Assembly (NCBI GenBank): GCA_035632095.1
Contig: DASQHM010000120.1
Span: 1 to 7,935, forward strand
From: DASQHM01 sp035632095
GTDB lineage: Bacteria > Pseudomonadota > Alphaproteobacteria > Ferrovibrionales > Ferrovibrionaceae
Length of the DNA: 7,935 nt
Direction of reading: 5' to 3'
Shown: positions 1 through 5,975 of the stretch, piece after piece
Layout: every line of letters starts with the position of its first letter
Position numbering within the stretch: position 1 is the stretch's first letter
Notes under the pieces: model-generated
The model's database searches: none
What the model was told of the DNA's origin: nothing
What the model saw: only the letters and a program-made list of their open reading frames with translations
Translations under genes and position numbers: made by a program

Positions 1-230
1 ACCGAGCCCAGGATCATCACCGTCGCATGGCCGTGCGCCCAGCACTCGCCGATGTTCGGACATGCGGCCTCCTCGCAAACGGTGTTGAGCTTGAGCTCGC
101 GCATCAGCTTGCGCGTTTCGTGGTACTCGCGCGAGACCGGCGCCTTCACGCGAATCCAGTCGGGCTTACGCTGGACCGGATTGTCCGGCCGGTGCGCCTT
201 TTCGGGGTGGCGGAGAATGCTGTCGCTCAT
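1..230 (-). CDS. lipA: Lipoyl synthase (LipA), N-terminal part, cut by the window edge
   Basis: Radical-SAM enzyme that inserts two sulfur atoms into octanoyl groups on lipoyl domains, here presumably those of PdhB and PdhC encoded just upstream. Only about 76 residues are visible; the family is usually around 300-340 residues. The diagnostic feature is the motif CEEAACPNIGEC at residues 52-63, a C-X4-C-X5-C arrangement (Cys52, Cys57, Cys63) that in this family ligates the auxiliary, sulfur-donating [4Fe-4S] cluster. It is preceded by KLNTV and followed by W and an MILG stretch, as is typical. The radical-SAM CxxxCxxC motif would lie beyond the left edge. The ATG at 228-230 follows the lpdA stop by 7 bp, and an AAGGGA Shine-Dalgarno overlaps that TAA stop, so translation is probably coupled to lpdA. 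Cytoplasmic. Identification is firm; the completeness of the gene cannot be judged here. Confidence 0.95.
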   Translation of the reverse strand, partial: MSDSILRHPEKAHRPDNPVQRKPDWIRVKAPVSREYHETRKLMRELKLNTVCEEAACPNIGECWAHGHATVMILGS

Positions 231-237
231 GCGTCCC

Positions 238-1644
238 TTAGATGTGGAGCGCGCGGCCGTAAGCGTCAAGCACCGACTCATGCATCATCTCGCTCAAAGT
301 GGGATGGGGGAAGATCGTGCCTATGAGTTCCGCCTCAGTCGATTCCAAGGTCCGGGCGATGCCGTAGCCCTGGATCAACTCGGTCACTTCGGCGCCAACC
401 ATATGTGCGCCGAGCAGCTCGCCGGTCTTGGCGTCGAACACGGTCTTGACCATGCCCTCGGCTTCTCCAAGCGCAATCGCCTTGCCGTTGCCGATGAACG
501 GGAAGCGGCCGACCTTGACCTGGTGGCCCTTGGCTTTGGCGGCGGCTTCGGTCAGTCCGACGCTCGCCACTTGCGGCGCGCAATAGGTGCAGCCCGGCAC
601 CTTGCTGACATCGAGCGGGTGCACGCCGGCGACGCCCGCAATCTTCTCGACGCAAAGCACGCCTTCATGCATGGCCTTGTGCGCCAGCCAGGGCGGGCCG
701 ACCAGGTCGCCGATGGCAAAGATGCCGGGCTCCCCCGTGCGGCACCATTCGTCGGCGGTCACATGGGTCTTGTCGACTTTTATCTTCGTGCCTTCGAGAC
801 CTATGTTCTCCACGTTGCCGACGATGCCGACAGCCAGAATGACGCGATCAACGGTCAGCTCCGAGGTCTTGCCGTCCGGGTGCTTGAGCGTGGCCGTCAC
901 GTTGTCGGCGCCCTTCTTCAGCGCGGTGACCGCGGTGCCGGTGTGGAGCTTCATACCCTGCTTCAGGAACTGCTTGGCGGCGAAGGCGGAGATTTCTGCA
1001 TCCTCGACGGGTAGCACCCGCTCCAGGATTTCGACGACCGTCACGTCGGCGCCGAGCGTGCGATAGAACGACGCGAACTCGATGCCGATGGCGCCGGAGC
1101 CGATCACCAGCAGCGACTTCGGCATGGCGGACGGCACCATCGCTTCCTTATAGGTCCAGACCAGCTTGCCGTCCGGCTCCAAGCCAGGTAGCGCGCGCGC
1201 CCGCGCGCCGGTCGCAAGCACGATGTGCTTGGCCGCAAGATCGGCAAGCGGCTTGCCGTCCTTGGTCACGGCCACCTTTCCGGCGCCCGCGAGTTTCCCG
1301 TGACCGTCGAACACCGCAATCTTGTGCTTCTTCATCAAGAAGCCGACGCCGTTCGAAAGCTGCTTCGCGACCTTTCGCGAACGCTCGATCACCTTGGCGA
1401 AATCGATCGAGACCTGGCCATCGATCTTGAAGCCGAAATCGCCCGCGTGGCGAATGAGATGCATCACTTCCGCCGAGCGCAATAGCGCCTTGGTCGGAAT
1501 GCAGCCCCAATTCAGGCAGATGCCGCCGAGATGCTCGCGCTCGACCACGGCGGTCTTCATGCCGAGCTGCGCCGCGCGGATCGCCGCCACGTATCCGCCC
1601 GGGCCGCCGCCGACGACAATGACGTCGAAGCTGGTCTCGGCCAT
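238..1644 (-). CDS. lpdA: Dihydrolipoyl dehydrogenase (E3 of the PDH complex)
   Basis: FAD flavoprotein disulfide reductase of 468 residues, normal for the family. It reoxidises the dihydrolipoyl arms of PdhB and PdhC and passes electrons to NAD+. The motifs appear in order. The FAD-binding GGGPGGY is at 12-18. The redox-active disulfide is in GGICLNWGCIPTK (Cys43, Cys48). The NAD-binding GSGAIG lies at 182-187 with an acidic residue (Glu205) about 20 residues on. A second FAD motif, IFAIGDL, is near residue 310. The C-terminal catalytic HPTLSE is at 447-452 (His447, Glu452). There is no N-terminal lipoyl domain, unlike some bacterial E3 proteins. The ATG lies 9 bp after the pdhC stop, and the Shine-Dalgarno AGGAGAA overlaps that TAG. 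The operon position makes a PDH-specific E3 likely, although it may also serve 2-oxoglutarate dehydrogenase if no second lpd exists elsewhere. Confidence 0.97.
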   Translation of the reverse strand: MAETSFDVIVVGGGPGGYVAAIRAAQLGMKTAVVEREHLGGICLNWGCIPTKALLRSAEVMHLIRHAGDFGFKIDGQVSIDFAKVIERSRKVAKQLSNGVGFLMKKHKIAVFDGHGKLAGAGKVAVTKDGKPLADLAAKHIVLATGARARALPGLEPDGKLVWTYKEAMVPSAMPKSLLVIGSGAIGIEFASFYRTLGADVTVVEILERVLPVEDAEISAFAAKQFLKQGMKLHTGTAVTALKKGADNVTATLKHPDGKTSELTVDRVILAVGIVGNVENIGLEGTKIKVDKTHVTADEWCRTGEPGIFAIGDLVGPPWLAHKAMHEGVLCVEKIAGVAGVHPLDVSKVPGCTYCAPQVASVGLTEAAAKAKGHQVKVGRFPFIGNGKAIALGEAEGMVKTVFDAKTGELLGAHMVGAEVTELIQGYGIARTLESTEAELIGTIFPHPTLSEMMHESVLDAYGRALHI

Positions 1645-1653
1645 GACGTTCTC

Positions 1654-2931
1654 CTAAAGCAGCAACAGCAGGGGGTCTTCGACCAGCGCCTTGAACGCAG
1701 CCAACCATTTGGCGCCGAGCGCGCCGTCGATCACGCGGTGGTCGCAGGCCATCGTGCAGCTCATCACGGTGGCAATGGCAAGCTGGCCGTTCTTGGCCAC
1801 GGGCCGCTGTTCGCCGACGCCCACGGCCAGGATCGAGCCGTGCGGCGGATTGATCACGGCCGCGAAATCCTTGATGCCATACATGCCGAGATTCGAAATG
1901 GCGAAGGTGCCGCCCTGATATTCCTCCGGCCGCAACTTGCCCTTCTTGGCCCGCTCGGCGAGCTCCTTCATGTCGGCGGAGATGGACGGCAGGCCGCGCT
2001 GATCGACGTTTCGCACGATGGGCGTGATCAACCCGCCGTCGAGCGCCACGGCGACCGCCACGTCGCAGGTCCGCGATTGCAGGAGTTTGTCGCCGCCCCA
2101 GATCGAATTGGCCGTCGGCACCTTTTTCAGGGCCAGGCCGCACGCCTTGATCAGGAAGTCGTTGACCGAGAGCTTGTACGCGTCCTGCTTGGTGTTGATC
2201 TTCTGGCGGAGCTCGACCAGCGCGCCGAGCTCGCAATCGATGCTGAGATAAAAGTGCGGAATGGTCTGCTTCGATTCCGTCAGCCGGCGCGCGATGGTCT
2301 TGCGCATCATGCTGAGCGGCACTTCTATAAAGCCTTCGCCGGCCGGTAACGTCGTGGCGGGTGCCTGCGGCGCGCGCGGCATGCCGCCGCGGGCCGCCGC
2401 GGCGTCCACGTCAACTTTCACGATACGGCCGTGCGGACCCGAGCCTTGGATCGCCCGAATATCGAGCCCCGCCTGCGCGGCGAGCCGTTTCGCCAACGGA
2501 CTGATGAAGACGCGCGCGCCATCGGGCCGGGCCGCCGCAGCCGCAACCTGCAAAGGCGGTGCCGCGGAGGCCGTCGGCCGTTGCGGCGCGGCCGGAGGCG
2601 GCGCGGGCGCAGCCTTTGGCGCGGGCGCAGGTGCCGCAGCGGTTTTTGGCGCTTTCGGCGTGAAGCCTTGCAGCGCCTTCGCGTCCTCTCCCTCGGACAG
2701 GATCAAGGCGATGGGCGTATTGACGGCGACGCCTTCTGTGCCCTCGGCGACCAGGATCTTGCCGAGTTTGCCTTCGTCCACCGCCTCCACTTCCATGGTG
2801 GCCTTGTCGGTCTCGATCTCGGCCAGCACCATGCCGGCGGTGATCTCGTCACCTTCCTTCACGTTCCACTTGGCAAGCTTGCCCTCGGTCATCGTGGGCG
2901 AGAGCGCCGGCATGGTGATGGAGATGGGCAT
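1654..2931 (-). CDS. pdhC: Dihydrolipoyl acetyltransferase (E2 core of the PDH complex)
   Basis: Forms the structural core of the PDH complex and transfers acetyl groups from lipoamide to CoA. It has 425 residues. An N-terminal lipoyl domain (about 1-80) carries the lipoylated lysine in ETDKATMEVE (Lys43). A flexible Ala/Pro linker follows (about 92-138). The peripheral-subunit-binding domain is at about 141-176 (VFISPLAKRLA ... GSGPHGRI). The acetyltransferase domain occupies about 195-425 and ends with the catalytic motif DHRVIDGA (His398, Asp402). There is a single lipoyl domain, as usual for alphaproteobacterial E2, with another on PdhB. The ATG is 10 bp after the pdhB stop, and a GAGGAG Shine-Dalgarno overlaps that TGA, suggesting coupling. 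Oddities: the protein ends in five leucines encoded by CTG/TTG/CTT codons, and the linker DNA contains a 13-nt direct repeat. A 2-oxoglutarate (SucB) role is unlikely given the E1 alpha/beta neighbours. Confidence 0.97.
   Translation of the reverse strand: MPISITMPALSPTMTEGKLAKWNVKEGDEITAGMVLAEIETDKATMEVEAVDEGKLGKILVAEGTEGVAVNTPIALILSEGEDAKALQGFTPKAPKTAAAPAPAPKAAPAPPPAAPQRPTASAAPPLQVAAAAARPDGARVFISPLAKRLAAQAGLDIRAIQGSGPHGRIVKVDVDAAAARGGMPRAPQAPATTLPAGEGFIEVPLSMMRKTIARRLTESKQTIPHFYLSIDCELGALVELRQKINTKQDAYKLSVNDFLIKACGLALKKVPTANSIWGGDKLLQSRTCDVAVAVALDGGLITPIVRNVDQRGLPSISADMKELAERAKKGKLRPEEYQGGTFAISNLGMYGIKDFAAVINPPHGSILAVGVGEQRPVAKNGQLAIATVMSCTMACDHRVIDGALGAKWLAAFKALVEDPLLLLL
2600..2630. repeat. 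13-nt direct repeat in the pdhC linker
   Basis: GGCGCGGGCGCAG (plus-strand reading) occurs at 2600-2612 and again at 2618-2630, an 18-nt period that keeps the reading frame. It encodes part of the Ala/Pro-rich swinging-arm linker of E2. Such linkers commonly change length by in-frame slippage; that is an inference about origin, not something the sequence proves. Confidence 0.7.
2707..2931 (-). repeat. Lipoyl-domain coding repeat, copy in pdhC
   Basis: The first 75 codons of pdhC repeat the first 75 codons of pdhB (4109-4333). Residues 7 to 75 are the same in both proteins, while a hand count finds about 20 nucleotide differences in that stretch, all silent. This is a duplicated lipoyl domain rather than a mobile repeat. 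The lipoyl lysine is codon 43 in both copies. Confidence 0.9.
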
Positions 2932-2941
2932 GACCGTCTCC

Positions 2942-4333
2942 TCACGTCCGGTAGCAGACGGCGCGCGCGGCCGCGGCGACGTCTTCGGGATGCGGCAACG
3001 CCAGCTTTTCCAGGTTCGCGGCGTAGGGCATGGGCACGTCCTTGCCCGTGACGCGCGTCACCGGCGCATCGAGCCAATCGAACGCCTGCTCTGTGATCAC
3101 GGCGGAGAGTTCGGAGCCGATGCCGCAGACCGGCCAGCCTTCCTCGATGGTGACCGCGCGATTGGTTTTTTTCACCGAGGCGACCACTGTTTCGGTATCG
3201 AGCGGGCGGAGCGAGCGAAGATCGATCACCTCCGCCTCGATGCCGTCTTTGGCCAGGAGTTCGGCGGCGGCCAGCGCGTGCGCGACGGCGATGGAGAACG
3301 CGATCAAGGTGACATGCTTGCCGGAGCGCACCACGCGCGCCTTGCCGATCGGCACGATGAAATCGTCCATGACCGGAACTTCGAAGCTGCGGCCATAGAG
3401 AATTTCGTGTTCGAGGAAAATCACCGGGTTCGGATCGCGGATCGCCGCCTTGAGCAGCCCTTTTGCGTCCGCCGCCGAATAGGGCGCCAACACCTTCAGG
3501 CCCGGCACGTGGGCGTACCATGACGCATAGCATTGCGAGTGTTGCGCCGCGACGCGCGCCGCCGCGCTGTTGGGACCGCGGAAGACGATGGGACATCCCA
3601 TCTGGCCGCCCGACATGTAAAGCGTCTTGCCCGCGGAATTGACGATCTGATCGATCGCCTGCATGGCGAAGTTGAACGTCATGAACTCGACGATGGGTTT
3701 GAGGCCGCCGAACGCCGCGCCGACGCCAAGGCCGGCGAATCCGTGCTCGGTGATCGGCGTATCGACCACGCGGGTCGGTCCGAATTCCTGCAGCAGCCCC
3801 TGGCTTACCTTGTAGGCGCCCTGGTACTCGGCCACCTCCTCGCCCATGAGAAACACGGTCTTGTCGCGGCGCATCTCCTCGGCCATGGCGTCGCGGAGCG
3901 CTTCACGTACGGTCATGGTCTGCATCTGCGTGCCGGCGGGAATTTCCTCGCTCGGCGGCGCGACGAATGTCGGCGCTGGTGCCGTTGCTTGCTGCATTGC
4001 CGGAGCGGCCGCCGCGGCGGCGTTCGGCCGCTGCTGCGGCGCTCTCATAGGTTTGCCGGCCGAAGCGCCGTCGACTGCGCTGGCGTTCTCGCCTTCGCCC
4101 AGGATCACCGCGATTGGCGTATTTACCGCGACGCCTTCGGTGCCTTCGGCGACCAGGATCTTGCCGAGCTTTCCCTCGTCCACCGCCTCAACTTCCATGG
4201 TCGCCTTATCGGTCTCGATTTCCGCCAGCACCATGCCCGCCGTGATCTCGTCGCCCTCCTTCACGTTCCACTTGGCGAGTTTGCCCTCGGTCATTGTGGG
4301 CGAGAGAGCCGGCATCAGGATTTGAATCGGCAT
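2942..4333 (-). CDS. pdhB: Pyruvate dehydrogenase E1 beta subunit with N-terminal lipoyl domain
   Basis: Beta subunit of the heterotetrameric thiamine-diphosphate E1 enzyme that decarboxylates pyruvate and acetylates lipoamide. It has 463 residues. A lipoyl domain lies at about 1-80 (lipoyl Lys43 in ETDKATMEVE), then an Ala/Pro/Gln-rich linker (about 90-132), then a complete E1 beta fold from TMTVREALRDAM at about 139. That fold includes GEEVAEYQGAYK (164-175), TPITEHGFAG (192-201) and AAQHSQ with His265, the position of the conserved active-site histidine. The lipoyl-E1 beta fusion is known in alphaproteobacteria such as Zymomonas and Sinorhizobium. The frame stays open 30 codons further upstream, into pdhA, but the start at 4331-4333 is preferred. 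It begins exactly at the lipoyl domain (MPIQILMPALSP, matching pdhC), has a GGAGGG Shine-Dalgarno 4 nt upstream, and lies 13 bp after the pdhA stop. Confidence 0.96.
   Translation of the reverse strand: MPIQILMPALSPTMTEGKLAKWNVKEGDEITAGMVLAEIETDKATMEVEAVDEGKLGKILVAEGTEGVAVNTPIAVILGEGENASAVDGASAGKPMRAPQQRPNAAAAAAPAMQQATAPAPTFVAPPSEEIPAGTQMQTMTVREALRDAMAEEMRRDKTVFLMGEEVAEYQGAYKVSQGLLQEFGPTRVVDTPITEHGFAGLGVGAAFGGLKPIVEFMTFNFAMQAIDQIVNSAGKTLYMSGGQMGCPIVFRGPNSAAARVAAQHSQCYASWYAHVPGLKVLAPYSAADAKGLLKAAIRDPNPVIFLEHEILYGRSFEVPVMDDFIVPIGKARVVRSGKHVTLIAFSIAVAHALAAAELLAKDGIEAEVIDLRSLRPLDTETVVASVKKTNRAVTIEEGWPVCGIGSELSAVITEQAFDWLDAPVTRVTGKDVPMPYAANLEKLALPHPEDVAAAARAVCYRT
4109..4333 (-). repeat. Lipoyl-domain coding repeat, copy in pdhB
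   Basis: Partner of the repeat at 2707-2931. It encodes an N-terminal lipoyl domain that differs from the PdhC copy at residues 4 and 6, is identical from 7 to 75, and diverges again from residue 76 into the unrelated linkers. Substitutions between the copies fall at silent codon positions. Confidence 0.9.
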
Positions 4334-4337
4334 GGCG

Positions 4338-4343
4338 CCCTCC
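4338..4343 (-). promoter_or_regulatory. Ribosome binding site deciding the pdhB start
   Basis: On the minus strand GGAGGG stands 4 nt before the ATG at 4331-4333. It supports this start over an in-frame ATG 30 codons upstream that would overlap pdhA and add a Pro/Ser-rich extension not expected before a lipoyl domain. Confidence 0.8.
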
Positions 4344-4346
4344 GGC

Positions 4347-5360
4347 TCAGGCGGTGCGATAGACGTCGGTCCAAAGCTCGGCGGCATCCGGCTCGGGACT
4401 ATCCTGGGCGAACTCGGCGGCATCGGAGACGACGGCCTTGACCTCCCGGTCGATGTCCTTCAGCCGGTCCTCGCTGGCGCCGCCGCCGTCGAGCAAACGC
4501 TTTCGCATTTGATCGATCGGATCGTGTTCGGCCCGCATGCGGTTCACTTCTTCCTTGCTGCGATACTTGGCCGGATCGGACATGGAATGGCCGCGGTAGC
4601 GATAGGTTTTCATCTCGAGGATCGTCGGCCCCTTGCCGGACCGGCACCAGGCGACCGCCTCGTCGGCGGCCTCGCGCACCGCCACCACGTCCATGCCGTC
4701 GACCGGTTTGCCCGGAATGGCGAAGCTCTCGCCACGGCGATGCAGCTCCACCGTGGCGGAAGAGCGCTTCACCGAGGTGCCCATGGCGTACTGGTTGTTC
4801 TCGATCACGTAGACCACCGGCAGCTTCCAGAGTTCGGCCATGTTGAAGCTTTCGTAGACCTGGCCTTGGTTGGCGGAGCCGTCGCCGAAGTAGCACGCCG
4901 TCACGCGATCCGTGCCGTTGTATCGGGCGGCGAACGCCAGACCGGTGCCGAGCGGCACCTGGGCGCCGACGATGCCGTGGCCGCCGTAGAAATGCTTTTC
5001 GCGGCTGAACATGTGCATGGAGCCGCCCTTGCCTTTGGAATAGCCGCCGCTGCGCCCCGTGAGTTCGGCCATGACGCCGCGCGGGTCCATGCCGCAGGCG
5101 AGCATGTGGCCATGGTCGCGATAGCTGGTGATGACGCTGTCGCCCTCCGAGAGCGCCGCCTGCATGCCGACGACGACAGCTTCCTGCCCGATATAGAGAT
5201 GGCAAAAACCGCCGATCAGACCCATGCCGTACATCTGGCCGGCCTTCTCCTCAAAGCGGCGGATCAGCAGCATGTCGCGGTAATAGCGGAGCAATTCCTC
5301 CGGGGCCGGCGCGGTTTCCTTGGCCGGCGCGAGACCGGCGCGGCGGGCAGCCTTGGGCAT
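4347..5360 (-). CDS. pdhA: Pyruvate dehydrogenase E1 alpha subunit
   Basis: Alpha subunit of E1, pairing with PdhB in a thiamine-diphosphate heterotetramer. It has 337 residues, close to other alphaproteobacterial PdhA proteins. A 20-residue Ala/Pro/Lys-rich lead precedes the fold (EELLRYYRDMLLIRRFEEK, 21-39). Then come GFCHLYIGQEA (51-61), SYRDHGHMLACG (79-90), KGKGGSMHMF (109-118) and the classic ThDP motif GDG...NN: GDGSANQGQ from 159 to ENNQ at 187-190, with Asp160 and Asn189. RYRGHSMSDP (254-263) corresponds to the loop that is phosphorylated in mitochondrial E1 alpha; no kinase is seen here. The start at 5358-5360 has a strong GGGAGGA Shine-Dalgarno just upstream. It is the first gene after a 185-bp A+T-rich leader and probably opens the pdhA-pdhB-pdhC-lpdA-lipA operon. 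A branched-chain dehydrogenase role is less likely given these motifs and neighbours. Confidence 0.97.
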   Translation of the reverse strand: MPKAARRAGLAPAKETAPAPEELLRYYRDMLLIRRFEEKAGQMYGMGLIGGFCHLYIGQEAVVVGMQAALSEGDSVITSYRDHGHMLACGMDPRGVMAELTGRSGGYSKGKGGSMHMFSREKHFYGGHGIVGAQVPLGTGLAFAARYNGTDRVTACYFGDGSANQGQVYESFNMAELWKLPVVYVIENNQYAMGTSVKRSSATVELHRRGESFAIPGKPVDGMDVVAVREAADEAVAWCRSGKGPTILEMKTYRYRGHSMSDPAKYRSKEEVNRMRAEHDPIDQMRKRLLDGGGASEDRLKDIDREVKAVVSDAAEFAQDSPEPDAAELWTDVYRTA

Positions 5361-5397
5361 GGGTCCTCCCTAACGACGGCGCCTCTTCGCGGCATCA

Positions 5398-5426
5398 AGT
5401 TGAGCCGGAACGCTTAACGATTTCAA
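5398..5426 (-). promoter_or_regulatory. Candidate promoter of the pdh operon
   Basis: On the minus strand TTGAAA (5421-5426; 5 of 6 matches to TTGACA) is followed after 17 bp by TCAACT (5398-5403; 3 of 6 matches to TATAAT). Transcription would start near 5391, giving a leader of about 30 nt with a strong Shine-Dalgarno. The -10 element is weak, so this is a tentative call; other start sites in the A+T-rich block are possible. Confidence 0.3.
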
Positions 5427-5440
5427 GTATTAAGGCAAAA

Positions 5441-5457
5441 TAACCGAATTTCGGTTA
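5441..5457. promoter_or_regulatory. 17-bp palindrome upstream of pdhA, possible operator
   Basis: TAACCGAATTTCGGTTA has perfect 8-bp arms around a single central base; two of the next three flanking base pairs also match the symmetry. It lies in the A+T-rich leader, centred about 90 bp before the pdhA ATG and just upstream of the candidate -35 element. A perfect 8+1+8 symmetry suggests a dimeric transcription factor site. I do not recognise the motif; it is not the E. coli PdhR box (TGGT-N3-ACCA), nor an FNR site. It could in principle form a short RNA hairpin, but the one-base spacer makes a DNA site more likely. Confidence 0.5.
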
Positions 5458-5545
5458 ATTGACTGAGGACGCATGAGTATCCGGGCTGTCCACAGGGAGG
5501 GCGGCATGCCTTGAGCGCAGGGCCGACCAGAGCGGCCGCCACTCG

Positions 5546-5860
5546 TCAATTGCCGTCGAAGATCACCGCTTCGTCGCGTCGGACCAGGCCGAGCACCAGG
5601 CGCGCTTGTTCATCGAGCATGTCGGTATCGAGGCCGCTCGGCCGCATGAGGGCGACGCGGCGCTCGAGCCGCCGGCGTTCCACCGCGGTCTCGGCCAGAG
5701 TGAGCTTGGCTTTCGCGATCTCGCCGCCGAGGCGCGTATAGGCGTAAAGGCCGCGTTCGCCTTCCACCAGGTGGTAGCCGAAGTAGACGATGCCGCAGAC
5801 GCAGACGATGGGCGTGATCGCCGCTTTGGCGCGGCGGCGCAGCTCGTAGGCAAGGCTCAT
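5546..5860 (-). CDS. ftsB: FtsB/DivIC-like septum formation initiator protein
   Basis: Small bitopic divisome protein of 104 residues, expected to act at the division site in the inner membrane, where FtsB bridges FtsL and FtsQ. A short basic cytoplasmic tail (ELRRRAKAA, 6-14) precedes one transmembrane helix (about 15-31). Next come the family-typical GERGLYAY region (about 34-41), a heptad-rich Ala/Leu/Arg/Glu helix likely to be a coiled coil (about 45-72), and the conserved DTDMLDEQAR segment near 78-87. It lies between eno and pdhA, a common place for this gene in Rhizobiales. The start at 5858-5860 has no clear Shine-Dalgarno. A nearby ATG at 5872-5874 is out of frame and closes after five codons, and an in-frame stop at 5906-5908 leaves no better ATG or GTG start. 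If the candidate promoter is right, the mRNA has only a very short leader. The family call rests on architecture and short motifs. Confidence 0.88.
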   Translation of the reverse strand: MSLAYELRRRAKAAITPIVCVCGIVYFGYHLVEGERGLYAYTRLGGEIAKAKLTLAETAVERRRLERRVALMRPSGLDTDMLDEQARLVLGLVRRDEAVIFDGN

Positions 5861-5880
5861 GACGCGCGGCTCATGGCCGG

Positions 5881-5909
5881 ATCGAATCAGAGAGGATTCC
5901 GGCCGTCAA
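5881..5909 (-). promoter_or_regulatory. Candidate ftsB promoter with two GANTC sites
   Basis: On the minus strand TTGACG (5904-5909) is followed after 17 bp by TTCGAT (5881-5886; 3 of 6 matches to TATAAT). The start would fall near 5874, leaving about 14 nt of leader. Two GANTC sequences, the recognition site of the alphaproteobacterial cell-cycle methylase CcrM, lie at 5884-5888 (touching the -10) and 5895-5899 (in the spacer). The -35 is good and the -10 poor, so the promoter is tentative. Confidence 0.35.
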
Positions 5910-5949
5910 TAGAAAACGCGAATAACCGCAGGAATTTGTCGCGCTGGCG

Positions 5950-5975
5950 GCCGAAGCGACCGTTACCGCTTCAGC
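5950..5975 (-). terminator. Stem-loop spanning the eno stop codon, possible weak terminator
   Basis: On the minus strand GCTGAAGCG (5975-5967) can pair with CGCTTCGGC (5958-5950): nine pairs including one G-U. The 8-nt loop holds the TAA stop of eno. No U-tract follows, so a classical intrinsic terminator is not supported. It could be a factor-dependent end, an mRNA-stabilising 3' structure, or chance in G+C-rich DNA. Confidence 0.25.

Larger units (their letters stand above)
5361..5545. other. Intergenic leader between ftsB and pdhA
   Basis: This 185-bp gap is the longest non-coding stretch here. Its middle (about 5400-5465) is markedly A+T-rich against the G+C-rich surroundings. It contains a 17-bp palindrome (5441-5457) and a candidate promoter (5398-5426) for pdhA. 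Near the ftsB end, GGCCG at 5521-5525 can pair with CGGCC at 5533-5537 (5 bp, 7-nt loop), but no T-run follows in either direction, so I do not call it a terminator. I see no convincing small ORF or RNA gene. Confidence 0.7.

Noticed and set aside
2261..3523. A 420-codon plus-strand open frame across pdhC and pdhB (and a similar 361-codon frame at 4332-5417 opposite pdhA)
   Set aside because: They are reverse-strand shadows of the pdh genes, low-complexity in translation, and have no gene-like start context or family motif.
4334..4423. A 30-residue N-terminal extension of PdhB
   Set aside because: The frame is open, but it overlaps the pdhA 3' end, is Pro/Ser-rich, and the Shine-Dalgarno and lipoyl-domain start both favour the ATG at 4331-4333.
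5414..5458. CtrA binding site (TTAA-N7-TTAA) in the pdhA leader
   Set aside because: TTAA occurs at 5414-5417, 5430-5433 and 5455-5458, but the gaps are 12 and 21 bp, not 7.
5487..5496. DnaA box-like CTGTCCACAG in the ftsB-pdhA gap
   Set aside because: It has two mismatches to TTATCCACA, is a single isolated copy, and nothing nearby suggests an origin.
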